A stretch of 64,000 bases of DNA from Thermococcus pacificus (GCF_002214485.1 NZ_CP015102.1:372001-436000), one strand, 5' to 3'. Positions 1-8,968 are shown, counted from the first letter of the stretch. The notes: generated by a model not told the origin, from the sequence alone. Made by a program: numbers and translations.

Positions 1-1
1 C

Positions 2-727
2 ATACCCGGCCAGGAGGTCATCCTCGAGAGGGACAACGTCAAGAGGATAGTCAGCAAGTCGGATGCCAAGGCGATCCTCGGCGGAGTCCTTGACTACAAG
101 GAGCTCATGGAGTACAACGTTTACAAGGTCGAGTACGTTGACATCGCCCTCGTCCTCACACGGGACAGGATAAACGGCGCCTTCCTCGCTCCGGGAGACA
201 AGGTCATGGTCTTCGCCAAGAACTCCACCAACGCGCCGTTCATGGAGATAGCCAACGAGGGCTACGTCCAGCTTGTCCTCCTCCCGACCGATGCTGGCGT
301 TATATCAGTCGACGAGGCCCAGAGCCAGAGCAGCTCCTCGAGCGTCTCATCCAGCACCCAGTATAGCGAGGATCACTCGACCACCTACAACCCGGGGGAC
401 TTGACCATAAGCGACGGCCAGAGCACGAGCGACACCTACACCAACACCCAGAGCTCCAGCCAGAGCGCCTCCGCCAGCTACAGCTACTCCGTCGACCTCG
501 CCGAGATACTCAAGGCTATAGCGGCCGGAAAGATACAGGCCAGCGACGAGGTCAGGGAGCAGCTCAGGGCCTACGGCTGGGAGATAGTCGACCTCGAGAA
601 GGAGTCTGGGATGCTCGTGCTCAAACCGGACGCCCAGTTCCTCGTGGTAATAAGGGTGCCCTCGATCTTCGTGCCCGACATACTATCCAACCAGCAGTAC
701 CTGTACATAGCCAAGATTGCGACCTGA
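2..727 (+). CDS. CpaB/SAF-like pilus-assembly protein, 5' truncated by window edge
   Basis: The frame is open from the first bases of the window, so the start lies upstream; 241 residues are visible. Near nt 190-215 the protein has a PGDKVMVFAK segment resembling the PGDRV motif of SAF/CpaB domains. A Ser/Gln/Thr-rich low-complexity linker follows at nt 319-490, then a globular C-terminus ending in a hydrophobic IFVPDILSNQQYLYIA stretch. It lies just before a secreted protein, a secretion ATPase and two GspF-type genes, matching the place of RcpC/CpaB-like proteins in Tad-type loci. A DUF515-type family assignment is possible. The function is inferred from context and this short motif only. 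Confidence 0.7.
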   Translation: MPGQEVILERDNVKRIVSKSDAKAILGGVLDYKELMEYNVYKVEYVDIALVLTRDRINGAFLAPGDKVMVFAKNSTNAPFMEIANEGYVQLVLLPTDAGVISVDEAQSQSSSSSVSSSTQYSEDHSTTYNPGDLTISDGQSTSDTYTNTQSSSQSASASYSYSVDLAEILKAIAAGKIQASDEVREQLRAYGWEIVDLEKESGMLVLKPDAQFLVVIRVPSIFVPDILSNQQYLYIAKIAT

Positions 728-737
728 GGTGGTGGGC

Positions 738-1745
738 ATGAAACGCCTAGTAGCGACCCTCTTTATTCTTTTGTTAGCCTCTTCTCTGGTTAGTGCCGAG
801 ACTTACACCCTCCCCGGCGAGACCCCAGATAAGAAGCCCTACAACAACATAGGCATTCTCGGGGAGGTTATGGTCGACCTCAACGTCACGATAGTCAATA
901 CCGCACCCTTCCCCAAGTTCGTCATAGTCAACCCAAGGTATGATTTTAACGTCTTCAGGCTCTCCGGTGATGAGGGGATGACATCCTTCCGCGTGAACGG
1001 TGGCTCCTACCACGTTCCCTCCCGCCTGGACAGGACGTCCCTTAACTACTACATCGGCTTCTGGGTCATGCCCTACGAAACGGTCGTCGTGAACTTCCGC
1101 ATTCCCTACAACAACTCCTACCTGCTCCAGACCGCGGACTACCAGTCGGTCTGCGGGGACTCCGCTAAAATAACCAACGTGACCTACTACGTCGTCAACG
1201 GGAGCCTCGAATACGGTGGTCACATCGAGGTTCCGGACGACATCTCCACGCTCAGCTGCGGCGTCATGTACCCCCAGCTGGTGAACACCCCCAAGATAAT
1301 CTCCACGAGGGCCATGTTCCCCATGAACGACGGGCACATAAAGGTCCTCAAGTATGAGGGGACCGTCACCTTCCGGCTCACCAACGCCCCTAACAGGGCC
1401 GGCGTTTTCAACACCTTCTTCGCCGCCTCGATACCGGTTATATTCAAGGACGCGAGGATGTACAACTTCACCCCCAACTACACCATGACCTACCGCGAGT
1501 ACATGGACGAGTTCGTGTGGAAGTACAAGGGTCTCAACCCGCCAGAGAAGAGCCAGCCCCAGCCGCTTCCCAGCATGTCCAACATGTTCCAGCTTTCCAA
1601 CACCCTCCTCACGGGGGTCAGCGTTGGCACCCCGGAGATAGAACCCCCTGGGGAAGCTGGACTCGACTTCCCGGTCTGGATAATATTCATGGGCAGTAGT
1701 GTTGAGATAAAATACCACGTCGAATGGACTGCTCAGGGGCGGTGA
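738..1745 (+). CDS. Secreted hypothetical protein of the pilus/secretion operon
   Basis: This 335-residue protein starts at an ATG preceded by GAGGTGGTGGGC, better than the in-frame upstream TTG at 717. The N-terminus is a typical Sec signal peptide (basic MKR, then about 15 hydrophobic residues, then SA-E). The rest is beta-rich with many N-x-S/T sequons (for example NVT, NNS, NFT), as expected for a glycosylated extracellular protein. No catalytic motif is visible. It sits 10 nt after the CpaB-like gene and 6 nt before the secretion ATPase, so it is probably an exported accessory part of the same envelope machine. I do not recognise the family. Confidence 0.85.
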   Translation: MKRLVATLFILLLASSLVSAETYTLPGETPDKKPYNNIGILGEVMVDLNVTIVNTAPFPKFVIVNPRYDFNVFRLSGDEGMTSFRVNGGSYHVPSRLDRTSLNYYIGFWVMPYETVVVNFRIPYNNSYLLQTADYQSVCGDSAKITNVTYYVVNGSLEYGGHIEVPDDISTLSCGVMYPQLVNTPKIISTRAMFPMNDGHIKVLKYEGTVTFRLTNAPNRAGVFNTFFAASIPVIFKDARMYNFTPNYTMTYREYMDEFVWKYKGLNPPEKSQPQPLPSMSNMFQLSNTLLTGVSVGTPEIEPPGEAGLDFPVWIIFMGSSVEIKYHVEWTAQGR

Positions 1746-1751
1746 GAGTCT

Positions 1752-3611
1752 GTGTTCGACGAGAAGAAAAAGAAGAAAGAGGTCTCGTGGATCGATGAGA
1801 TACTCAACGGTGAGGATAACCTTCTCGAGAGCATGCTTAACGGTGAGAAAAAGAAGGGGACGAAGGAAAAGGAGGAGCTTCCCCTCCTTGGGAGTGGGGG
1901 AGGCGTAAACTTGGAGGAAATCCTGAGCACTCCCACTACCCCTGAGGAGGCCGTCGGGAGCAGGCCCACGGGAGCCGACATCCTGGGAGAGATACTGACC
2001 AAGGAGGAGCCCGTGGAGAAGCCGAGGCCCCGCCCCAAACCCCGGCCCCCCTCCACCCTCCAAGACATACTGGGCTCCTCGGCGCGTGTGGAGGAGGCTA
2101 GCTACGCAGGTAAGGCGGAGGTTCTCGACGCCTACGGCAACGTCCGCATAGTCAAGGTTAAAGGCGAACCGGTTCCCATCTACGAGCTTCGGCTCCCCGA
2201 GCTCAGCAAGGACGAGGAAGAGCTACTTGCCCGCATCAGGGATAGAGCCATAACCGAGCTCCAGATAGACCCCACCGCATTCCCAAATCCCGAGGAGCGC
2301 AGAAGGGTGTTCATGAACGCCGTCAAACAGGTGATAAGATCCGAAGCCCCCACCTTCTCAGAGGGGAGGATAGAGGTCCTGGCGGACATGATAGTTCAAT
2401 CAATGATAGGCTACGGCAAGCTCGACCCCCTAGTCCACGACGACAACCTCGAGGAGATTATGGTAATAGGCACCAACAAACCCGTCTACGTCTGGCACAG
2501 GCGCTTTAACATGTGCAAGACCAACATAGTGTTCCCCAATGACAAGGAGATTTTGAACATCATTGAGAGGATAGCGAGGGAAGTGGGTAGGAGGATAGAC
2601 CAGCAGAGTCCCCTCTTGGACGCCCGCCTCCCGGATGGAAGCCGTGTCAATGCGACCATACCGCCGATAAGCCTCGACGGCCCGACCATAACCATCCGTA
2701 AGTTCAGGAAGGATCCGCTGACCATCATAGACCTCATCAAGTACGGCACCATGAACACCGACATAGCGGCCCTCCTCTGGATATTCGTCGACGGACTCGG
2801 CGTTAAGCCCGCCAACGTCCTAGTTGCAGGTGGTACTGGTTCGGGTAAGACCACAACACTTAACTCTCTGGGAATGTTCATCCCGCCGAGCGAGCGCGTC
2901 ATCACCATTGAGGACACCGCCGAGCTCCAGCTGCCCGTCGAACACTGGGTCAGGCTCGAGACGAGGCCACCCAACGTCGAGGGCAAGGGCGAAATCACGA
3001 TGGACGACCTCGTCAAGAACACCCTCCGTATGCGCCCGGATAGAATCATAGTCGGTGAGGTTCGTGGTCCTGAGGCTAGGACCATGTTTACCGCGATGAA
3101 CACCGGTCACGATGGCTGTATGGGTACGATCCACGCCAACAGCGCCCGTGAGACGATAGTACGTCTTGAGAGCCCTCCAATGAGCGTTCCCAGAATTATG
3201 ATCCCGGCGCTGGATATAATCCTCATGCAGGTGAGGTTCCACAGCAGGAAGAAGGGAACCATCAGGAGGGTAACGGAGATAGCGGAGGTCTCAGGTATAG
3301 AGGCCGAGAGCATCCAGCTCAACACGCTCTACAAGTATGACCCCGCAAAGGACGAGCTCGTCCCCACGGGAGTCCCGAGCAGGGCCCTCAACAACCTTGC
3401 CCAACACACCGGCATGAGCATAGCCGAGCTTGAGCTTGAGAAGGAGAAGAGAAAGATAATTCTCGAATGGATGGTCGAGCAGGGAATCAGGGGCATAGAT
3501 AAAGTTGGACACTACATAAGGCAGTTTTACATAGACGAGGATGCCCTTCTGAAGAGGATAGAAGCGGAAGGTAGTGCCGAGATGAGTAGGAAGGTTAGGA
3601 ATGTGATGTAA
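1752..3611 (+). CDS. Type II/IV secretion system (archaeal pilus/TadA-GspE) ATPase
   Basis: The 619-residue protein begins with a lysine-rich, low-complexity N-terminus of about 110 residues. The secretion ATPase core follows, with a Walker A GGTGSGKTT near residues 359-367, an Asp-box region around ITIEDTAELQL, a Walker B IIVGEVRG near residue 431, and a conserved HANSARE histidine box. The family forms cytoplasmic hexamers that power pilus or pseudopilus assembly. The GTG start has a GGTGAG Shine-Dalgarno sequence upstream. It is co-directional with two GspF-like membrane proteins that would form its platform. The long charged N-terminal extension is unusual compared with minimal GspE/TadA proteins. 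Confidence 0.95.
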   Translation: MFDEKKKKKEVSWIDEILNGEDNLLESMLNGEKKKGTKEKEELPLLGSGGGVNLEEILSTPTTPEEAVGSRPTGADILGEILTKEEPVEKPRPRPKPRPPSTLQDILGSSARVEEASYAGKAEVLDAYGNVRIVKVKGEPVPIYELRLPELSKDEEELLARIRDRAITELQIDPTAFPNPEERRRVFMNAVKQVIRSEAPTFSEGRIEVLADMIVQSMIGYGKLDPLVHDDNLEEIMVIGTNKPVYVWHRRFNMCKTNIVFPNDKEILNIIERIAREVGRRIDQQSPLLDARLPDGSRVNATIPPISLDGPTITIRKFRKDPLTIIDLIKYGTMNTDIAALLWIFVDGLGVKPANVLVAGGTGSGKTTTLNSLGMFIPPSERVITIEDTAELQLPVEHWVRLETRPPNVEGKGEITMDDLVKNTLRMRPDRIIVGEVRGPEARTMFTAMNTGHDGCMGTIHANSARETIVRLESPPMSVPRIMIPALDIILMQVRFHSRKKGTIRRVTEIAEVSGIEAESIQLNTLYKYDPAKDELVPTGVPSRALNNLAQHTGMSIAELELEKEKRKIILEWMVEQGIRGIDKVGHYIRQFYIDEDALLKRIEAEGSAEMSRKVRNVM

Positions 3612-3622
3612 GGGTGGTGACA

Positions 3623-4687
3623 GTGGGCGTCGTTAGGGCTATCACCGACTTCTTGGAGCGATTGGGTGGGAAGACTATAGAGGTAGCTGAAATGCCTGTA
3701 CGGAGGATTCCCCAGGGTACAACCATCCAGGAGAGATTAAGGGCCCTCAAAGAACTTCAGAGGGAAATCGAAGTTGAAAAGGCTGAAACCGAGAGGGAGA
3801 AGGAACTTGAGGAGATCATCGAGTGGAGGAAGAAGGAGATTCAGAAACCCTTTTCCGACAGGTTCGCCGAGGCCATCCTCCGCTACTTCAGGGGGCCGGT
3901 TGAGTCCCTGACGGCGTCTTTCAAGGGGCTTGACCAGGACCTCTACAGGGCCAGCATACTCACATCCTCCGACAGGTACGTGGCCCTCATGCTCGGCGTT
4001 GCCATCTTTGCCGGAATATTCGGCTTCATCTTCGCGTACCTCCTTTACCTTCCAATTGATATGTCCATTCTCGTTGGATTTCTGGGCTTTGTGGGTGGCT
4101 TCTTCTACATGAGGTATTATCCCAAGATGGTCTGGAAGCGCAGGGTTGCTGAAGTTGAGAGGGCCATGCCCTACGTCCTCAGGCACATGGCATCACTCTT
4201 GAGTGCGGGCGTTGGTGTATCCGAGGCAATACTGTCGGTTGCCCGCGCCGACTACGGTGTCATCTCCGAGGAGTTCGAACTCATGCTCCGGGACATGAGG
4301 GCGGGTTCCTCCTTCGAGGACGCACTCACTAAGTTCGACGAGAAGATGGGCTCGGAGAACGTCAGCAGGGTCGTCAAGCAGATATTGAGGGCCGTTAAGT
4401 TCGGTGGAAACCTCTCCGAGATACTCTACAAGCTCGCTGAGGATTTTGCCTTTGAGTACAGGATGAAGCTCGTGGAGTACGTCCAGAAAGTAAACGGTAT
4501 AGCCTTCATCTACATGTTCCTGACGATAGTCATGCCTACGATGTTTGTCGTCGGTATACTGGCCGGTTCCGTCATGGCCAGGGCACTTATAATGCCCCCT
4601 GAGACGCTCGCGGTAGTACTGCTCTTCGCGTTCCCGGCGATATCGGTGATAATAGTTAACATGATCAAGAAGGGAGAGCCGAGGTGA
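3623..4687 (+). CDS. GspF/TadB-type inner-membrane platform protein
   Basis: A 354-residue membrane protein with a charged helical N-terminus (residues 30-75, coiled-coil-like), paired transmembrane helices near residues 120-165, a cytoplasmic T2SSF domain (AMPYVLRHMASLLSAGVGVSEAI) and two C-terminal transmembrane helices. T2SSF proteins anchor the assembly ATPase and polymerise pilins. The GTG at 3623 is preferred because GGTGGTGA lies immediately upstream; GTG codons at 3614 and 3617 are alternatives. Its end overlaps the region just before the next GspF paralogue, consistent with translational coupling. Confidence 0.92.
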   Translation: MGVVRAITDFLERLGGKTIEVAEMPVRRIPQGTTIQERLRALKELQREIEVEKAETEREKELEEIIEWRKKEIQKPFSDRFAEAILRYFRGPVESLTASFKGLDQDLYRASILTSSDRYVALMLGVAIFAGIFGFIFAYLLYLPIDMSILVGFLGFVGGFFYMRYYPKMVWKRRVAEVERAMPYVLRHMASLLSAGVGVSEAILSVARADYGVISEEFELMLRDMRAGSSFEDALTKFDEKMGSENVSRVVKQILRAVKFGGNLSEILYKLAEDFAFEYRMKLVEYVQKVNGIAFIYMFLTIVMPTMFVVGILAGSVMARALIMPPETLAVVLLFAFPAISVIIVNMIKKGEPR

Positions 4688-4692
4688 CCCCG

Positions 4693-5589
4693 ATGCCAAG
4701 ATTGTCATCAGTGTTCATATTCCTCATTAAGAAAATCGTTCCAGAGAAGTGGATGAAGCGTTACGAGGTTTTCATTTATTCAGCGAATATAGGCTTCCTG
4801 GCTGCGGAGTACCTCGTCGTCTCCCTTTTGACGGGGGTCATCGGTGCCCTCCTCGTCTACATGTTCTCAAACTGGATTTACGCGCTTGCGGCGTTCATTG
4901 CGGTATCCTCAGGGATGGCCTTCGGATACCCCTACTGGAGGATCACGAAGCGCATCGAAGAAATGGAGAAGATGCTTCCCGATGCCTTTTTCTATCTGGC
5001 TAGCTCTCTCAGGGCAGGTATATCCTTCTCCGAGGCTCTGGAGGAGCTCACGACGGCCAACTTCGGACCACTCACGGACGAGTTCAGGAAGACCGTGGCG
5101 GAGATAAAGAAGGGTCGCCCGACAACGGACGCCCTCAAGGCCTTTGCCATTAGGAACAAGCGCTCGTCGGTTCTCTACCGCTCCATGATGATCATCATAG
5201 AGGCCCTCGAAAGGGGTGCTCCCATGAGCGACGTCCTCGTCTTCGTCGGAAACGACGTTAGGGAGCTGCTCAGGATAAAGCAGGAGAGGAGGGCCTCGAC
5301 GGGAATGCAGGTGATGTTCTTCATCATAACCAGCGGCGTCATCGGCCCGCTCATCCTTGGAGTGGTCACCCAGATCATGGCCTCGATGAACGTCGGCGAC
5401 ATAAACCTCCCGGTCGAGACCGTCAAGAACATACTCCTTGGCTTCGTTGTCCTTCAGGCGTTAGTGTCTGGCCTTGGAATAGGGGTCATAAGAGAAGGGA
5501 AATACTCAGCAGGCCTCAGGTATAGCCTGCTGCTGGCAATAATGGGGGTTATAGTCTACCAGGGCGCCTCAGGCCTCAGCCTCGCCTGA
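4693..5589 (+). CDS. Second GspF/TadC-type membrane platform protein
   Basis: The 298-residue protein has N-terminal transmembrane helices, a T2SSF cytoplasmic domain (KMLPDAFFYLASSLRAGISFSEALEEL) and C-terminal transmembrane helices (about residues 205-225, 245-265, 278-295). The start follows GAGGTGACCCCG, where the GAGGTGA also contains the TGA stop of the preceding gene, suggesting coupled translation. Two consecutive GspF-type genes after one ATPase is the TadB/TadC arrangement. The 3' end overlaps the convergent FKBP gene by 21 nt. No class III prepilin gene is in view, so the transported or polymerised substrate is unknown. Confidence 0.92.
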   Translation: MPRLSSVFIFLIKKIVPEKWMKRYEVFIYSANIGFLAAEYLVVSLLTGVIGALLVYMFSNWIYALAAFIAVSSGMAFGYPYWRITKRIEEMEKMLPDAFFYLASSLRAGISFSEALEELTTANFGPLTDEFRKTVAEIKKGRPTTDALKAFAIRNKRSSVLYRSMMIIIEALERGAPMSDVLVFVGNDVRELLRIKQERRASTGMQVMFFIITSGVIGPLILGVVTQIMASMNVGDINLPVETVKNILLGFVVLQALVSGLGIGVIREGKYSAGLRYSLLLAIMGVIVYQGASGLSLA

Positions 5590-6060
5590 GTCCTTTTCTT
5601 CCCCTTTCTGTATGTCCACTATCTCAACCTCGAAGACAAGGGTCTTCCCGGCGAGCGGGTGGTTGAAGTCGAGGCTGACGCTCTCCCCCTCGATCCTGGC
5701 TATCTTGGCTATCCCCGAGTCGGTCATGACGTACATTCCCTCAACGGGCTCAAGGCCAGCCTGAGTGAACTCCGAGATGGGAACGTCTATGATGAGCTCC
5801 GGGTTGGGCATGCCGTAGGCCTTCTCCGGGGGAACGACGACCGTCTTCTTCTCCCCTATCTCCATGCCTATGAGGGCCTCATCAAGGCCCGGGATGATCT
5901 CCCCGACGCCGACGTTGACGCCAAGGGGACCGTACTCGCGCTCTTCGACGAATATGCCGTTTTCCTTAGCTATATCCTCATAACTAGTGTCAAAAACTTC
6001 ACCGTTCTCAAACCTGCCAACGTAGTGGAAGGCCACAAAATCTCCAGCTTCAATCTTCAT
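5569..6060 (-). CDS. FKBP-type peptidyl-prolyl cis-trans isomerase (SlyD-like)
   Basis: The 163-residue protein has the archaeal FKBP fold: an N-terminal VAFHYVGRFENGEVFDTSYE strand, an insert-in-flap loop, EIIPGLDEALIGMEIGEKKTVVVPPEKAYG, then a C-terminal half with SVSLDFNHPLAGKTLVFEVEIVDI. It isomerises peptidyl-proline bonds and acts as a cytosolic folding helper. The ATG at 6060 (MKIEAGDF) is chosen because a TATA-like GCGTTATAAGG lies at 6106-6116, placing transcription start near 6085; the open frame upstream of that promoter is not counted. The C-terminal tail is acidic (EEKDSGEAEA). Confidence 0.95.
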   Translation of the reverse strand: MKIEAGDFVAFHYVGRFENGEVFDTSYEDIAKENGIFVEEREYGPLGVNVGVGEIIPGLDEALIGMEIGEKKTVVVPPEKAYGMPNPELIIDVPISEFTQAGLEPVEGMYVMTDSGIAKIARIEGESVSLDFNHPLAGKTLVFEVEIVDIQKGEEKDSGEAEA

Positions 6061-6105
6061 TTCCTTCAACTCCAAAATCTTCTTCGTTGGGAGCTTGTCC
6101 CGGCC

Positions 6106-6116
6106 CCTTATAACGC
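6106..6116 (-). promoter_or_regulatory. TATA box for the FKBP gene
   Basis: GCGTTATAAGG read on the minus strand lies about 46 nt before the ATG at 6060. With a usual TATA-to-start distance of about 25 nt the leader would be about 25 nt, which excludes the longer upstream frame. Confidence 0.6.
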
Positions 6117-6192
6117 TTTTGGTGCAGTCTTCAAGATAAACGGCGTTTATTCGAGTTCTGCCATGCACCCGGATGCCAGTTAAAAAGAAAAA

Positions 6193-6693
6193 TCACTCCT
6201 CTGGCAGAATGTAGTAGACGTAGTGGGGTCTGTCCGTTATCTCATCTATGAAAACAACGGTTCCGGTCTTAGGCGGCTTGAGGTAGTGCACCTCCCCTTT
6301 CCTGGTGGTCACGGCCGCGAATGCATCCCCCTTTCTAACCCTGTTCCCGACGTTGGCTATTATCGTCTTCGTGTAGCCCTCAACTGGGAGTATCATGAGC
6401 TCGTCCCCTTTTTTCAGGTAAATTCTTGTCCTCCCGTCGGGCAGGACAAGTACAACATCGGCGAGCATCCTGCCCTCCATCCTGTCGACGTAGAGGTAAA
6501 AGCGGTCGTAGACCTCCTTGGCCAAGAACTTTGCATCCTCTAAGTCGATGAACTCCGGGAGCTCGTCGCCCTCTTCCAGCCAGACCTCAATGTTCCCCTG
6601 AATGATCACGCAGTCCCTCGTGGCCTTCCCTTGAACCACACACTCTCCTGCATCCACCTCAACGTAAAGCCTCGGCATCCTCTCCACTCTCAT
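6193..6693 (-). CDS. DUF2118-family protein
   Basis: A 166-residue protein (MRVERMPRLYVEVD...) with a beta-rich N-terminus and a C-terminal half resembling a biotinyl/lipoyl-like barrel (VRKGDAFAAVTTRKGEVHYLKPPKTGTVVFIDE). This matches the DUF2118 family of Thermococcales proteins of unknown function. The ATG at 6678 (MPRLYV) is an alternative start. The shared TATA at 6719-6728 places transcription start near 6697, so the 6693 ATG would be nearly leaderless. It is divergent from the DUF4129-like gene and is not obviously linked to it functionally. The lipoyl-like reading is from hydrophobic pattern only. Confidence 0.85.
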   Translation of the reverse strand: MRVERMPRLYVEVDAGECVVQGKATRDCVIIQGNIEVWLEEGDELPEFIDLEDAKFLAKEVYDRFYLYVDRMEGRMLADVVLVLPDGRTRIYLKKGDELMILPVEGYTKTIIANVGNRVRKGDAFAAVTTRKGEVHYLKPPKTGTVVFIDEITDRPHYVYYILPEE

Positions 6694-6714
6694 CACCTAA
6701 CATTTACCTCAGGG

Positions 6715-6730
6715 TAAAAGCTTTTAAACC
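6715..6730. promoter_or_regulatory. Palindromic bidirectional TATA element
   Basis: The 12-bp perfect palindrome TAAAAGCTTTTA (6715-6726) reads as CTTTTAAACC towards the plus gene (ATG 6756, SD GGTGAT at 6746-6751) and as TTTAAAAGC towards the minus gene (ATG 6693). One element therefore appears to supply TATA boxes for two divergent genes. Confidence 0.65.
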
Positions 6731-6755
6731 TGCCTCCGTACCATCGGTGATAAAC

Positions 6756-7607
6756 ATGTCCACCAGGGTAAAATTCGCGGCACTCTACGGACTGCTGTTT
6801 GCATTGATGACGCTTTTGTTGAGCTACAGCGTTAAGACAGGCGAGGTTAAGAAGAGCCCCGCCGAGTTCTCAGGGTTTCTCGTGATAGCGGTTGCCCTCC
6901 TTTCCGCAATCGTCCTCGCCCTGCTCTTCCTCAGCTGGCGCGACATACCCCTCAAGAGGAAGCTTTACCCTGCAAATAATTTGAAATACCTTCTTTCCTG
7001 GATCGTTATGGCACTCGGGGCGCTGGGGATAATCTACTGGATGAAGTACTCCAACGCCTCTGGCCTTCTCACCCCAGTCAACAACACGACCAACGTTACC
7101 GTCAACGGCAGCGTCCTTCCCCCCTCACCGGTTTACCACAACAACACCCTCACGAACTCGACCTCACCCCTCTCGCACACAGGCTACCCCCTCTACATCT
7201 TCCTGGCGGTTTTCATGGCCGGCCTTGCTTACTTCGCCGTCACCTACTACAGGGAGGCCCTCAAAAAGCGGGAGAGAAAGAGGATGCGCAAAAGGGCGTT
7301 GAACTTCGACAGAAAGGTCGACGAGCTGGGCTTCGAAATGTTCTCCGACCCGAGGGAGGCTGTGGTAGGGATATACAAGAACGCCGTCCTCTGGCTCGAG
7401 GTTCTCGGAATACCTTACAGGGAGAGCTGGACCCACTGGGAGCACGCCGGTAAGGTCAACGTCTCCCTCCTCAGGGAGCCCTTCACCAACCTCACGAGGC
7501 TCTTTGAGAAGGCGAAGTACGCCCCCGAAAAGGTCACCTGGGACGATGCGGAGAGGGCCCTGGAACTCTACAGAAAGATGAGGGGTGTCCTGAATGAGGC
7601 TCCATAA
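6756..7607 (+). CDS. Membrane protein with C-terminal DUF4129-like domain
   Basis: This 283-residue protein starts at the ATG behind GGTGATAAAC. It has transmembrane helices near residues 5-23, 40-63, 77-97 and 148-166. A Thr/Asn/Ser-rich extracellular loop with several N-x-T sequons lies between the third and fourth. The cytoplasmic C-terminal domain (VVGIYKNAVLWLEVLGIPYRES) resembles DUF4129, common in MoxR/DUF58/transglutaminase clusters. It overlaps the next gene by 14 nt and heads a five-gene operon. Function is unknown; it probably anchors a MoxR-assisted envelope complex. Confidence 0.85.
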   Translation: MSTRVKFAALYGLLFALMTLLLSYSVKTGEVKKSPAEFSGFLVIAVALLSAIVLALLFLSWRDIPLKRKLYPANNLKYLLSWIVMALGALGIIYWMKYSNASGLLTPVNNTTNVTVNGSVLPPSPVYHNNTLTNSTSPLSHTGYPLYIFLAVFMAGLAYFAVTYYREALKKRERKRMRKRALNFDRKVDELGFEMFSDPREAVVGIYKNAVLWLEVLGIPYRESWTHWEHAGKVNVSLLREPFTNLTRLFEKAKYAPEKVTWDDAERALELYRKMRGVLNEAP

Positions 7608-8025
7608 GGCCGTCATAGTGGCAAGCATCGTCCTGCTCCTAGTTGCCACGATGGCAGGCTCTTACCTCATCAGATGGCTCTCCGTCCTCTTTCTCGGTGC
7701 ATTCCTGGCGTTCTTCCTGTTCGGAATTGAGATACAGGTGGCGAGACCGAGACTCAAGCGCGGGATGAAGGTTGAGAGGAAGACCGACGTCGAGAGAACG
7801 GTTTCCCTTATACAGAAGGCCAGAAGCGGAAGGGTGGCCCGCTCCCTGATTGAGGAGAAGATAGTGGATATCTACGCCACCCTCTCCGATGACTACAACT
7901 CCGCCTACCGCTCACTCCTCTCCGAGCCGAACGAAGCCATTAAAGCCCTCCGCTCGGAGGGGGACTTTCTGGACAACCTCGAGAGGGCACTCAAGATAGT
8001 GGAGGCTGATCTGAATGAAGATTGA
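7594..8025 (+). CDS. Small membrane protein of the MoxR cluster
   Basis: A 143-residue protein with two adjacent N-terminal transmembrane helices (about residues 6-43, broken by RWL) and a charged cytoplasmic domain rich in Arg/Glu. It overlaps both the upstream gene (14 nt) and the moxR gene (11 nt), so translation is likely coupled. The family is not recognised. By position it is a likely accessory subunit of the MoxR/DUF58 module. Confidence 0.85.
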   Translation: MRLHKAVIVASIVLLLVATMAGSYLIRWLSVLFLGAFLAFFLFGIEIQVARPRLKRGMKVERKTDVERTVSLIQKARSGRVARSLIEEKIVDIYATLSDDYNSAYRSLLSEPNEAIKALRSEGDFLDNLERALKIVEADLNED

Positions 8026-8968
8026 GGAGATACACGAGAAGGGAAACGCCGTCCTCAACGAGGTCGGCAAGGCGATAGTCGGGAAGGAGGAAGTGCTGAA
8101 GCTGATACTGACCACCATCTTAGCTGACGGCCACGTCCTGCTGGAGGATCTCCCGGGGCTGGCCAAGACGCTGATGGCAAAGAGCTTCGCGAAGGCTTTA
8201 GGAGTCCAGTTCACGCGCGTCCAGTTCACGCCGGATTTGCTCCCCAGTGACATCCTCGGCGTTTCGGTTTTCAACCAGAAAACGCTCGAGTTCGAGTTCA
8301 GGAAGGGGCCGGTCTTCACCAACGTCCTCCTCGCGGACGAGATCAACCGCGCCCCGCCAAAGACCCAGTCGGCTTTGCTCGAGGCGATGCAGGAGAGGCA
8401 GGTAACGGTTGAGGGGAACACCTACGTCCTGCCGAAGCCCTTCATCGTCATAGCCACCCAGAACCCGATAGAGCAGGAGGGAACCTACCCCCTCCCCGAG
8501 GCCCAGCTCGACCGCTTCCTGGTCAGACTCCGCGTCGGCTACCCGACCAAGGCGGAGGAGATAGAGATACTCCGCAGGAGGATGGCGAGGAAGAAGGAGG
8601 ACGTGGACATTCAAACGATACTGAGCGCTGAGCAGGTCGTCGAGATGCAGAGGGCCATTGAGGACGTCTACGTCAGCGACGCCATACTGGAGTACATAAC
8701 CGACATAGTCACCGCCACGAGGGAGGACAAGAGGGAGATAGAGATAGGCGCCTCTCCGAGGGGGTCCCTGGCCCTCCTCAAGCTCTCAAGGGCATACGCC
8801 GCCCTCGAGGGAAGGGACTACGTGATTCCGGACGACGTCAAAGCTGTCGCGGTTCCGGCCCTGAGCCACAGGCTCATCCTGAAGAGGGAGCTCTGGTACA
8901 CCAAGGTGAGCCAGGAGAGCATAATGGAGAAGCTCCTTGGAAAGGTTCCGGTTCCTAAATTCGAGTGA
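8015..8968 (+). CDS. MoxR-family AAA+ ATPase
   Basis: The 317-residue chaperone-type ATPase has a Walker A region GLAKTLMAKS (residues about 49-58), Walker B LLADEIN with the following RAPPKTQSALLEAMQERQVT, sensor 1 IATQNPIEQEGTYPLPEAQLDRF, an arginine-finger region and sensor 2 near ASPRGSLALLKLSRA. MoxR ATPases remodel or activate partner proteins, typically VWA or DUF58 proteins encoded alongside, which is the arrangement here. Length and motifs are complete. Confidence 0.95.
   Translation: MKIEEIHEKGNAVLNEVGKAIVGKEEVLKLILTTILADGHVLLEDLPGLAKTLMAKSFAKALGVQFTRVQFTPDLLPSDILGVSVFNQKTLEFEFRKGPVFTNVLLADEINRAPPKTQSALLEAMQERQVTVEGNTYVLPKPFIVIATQNPIEQEGTYPLPEAQLDRFLVRLRVGYPTKAEEIEILRRRMARKKEDVDIQTILSAEQVVEMQRAIEDVYVSDAILEYITDIVTATREDKREIEIGASPRGSLALLKLSRAYAALEGRDYVIPDDVKAVAVPALSHRLILKRELWYTKVSQESIMEKLLGKVPVPKFE

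Noticed and set aside
774-2063. 429-codon open frame on the minus strand
   Set aside because: It lies antisense to two well-supported pilus genes and its composition is the mirror of their GC-rich third positions; no start signal or domain.
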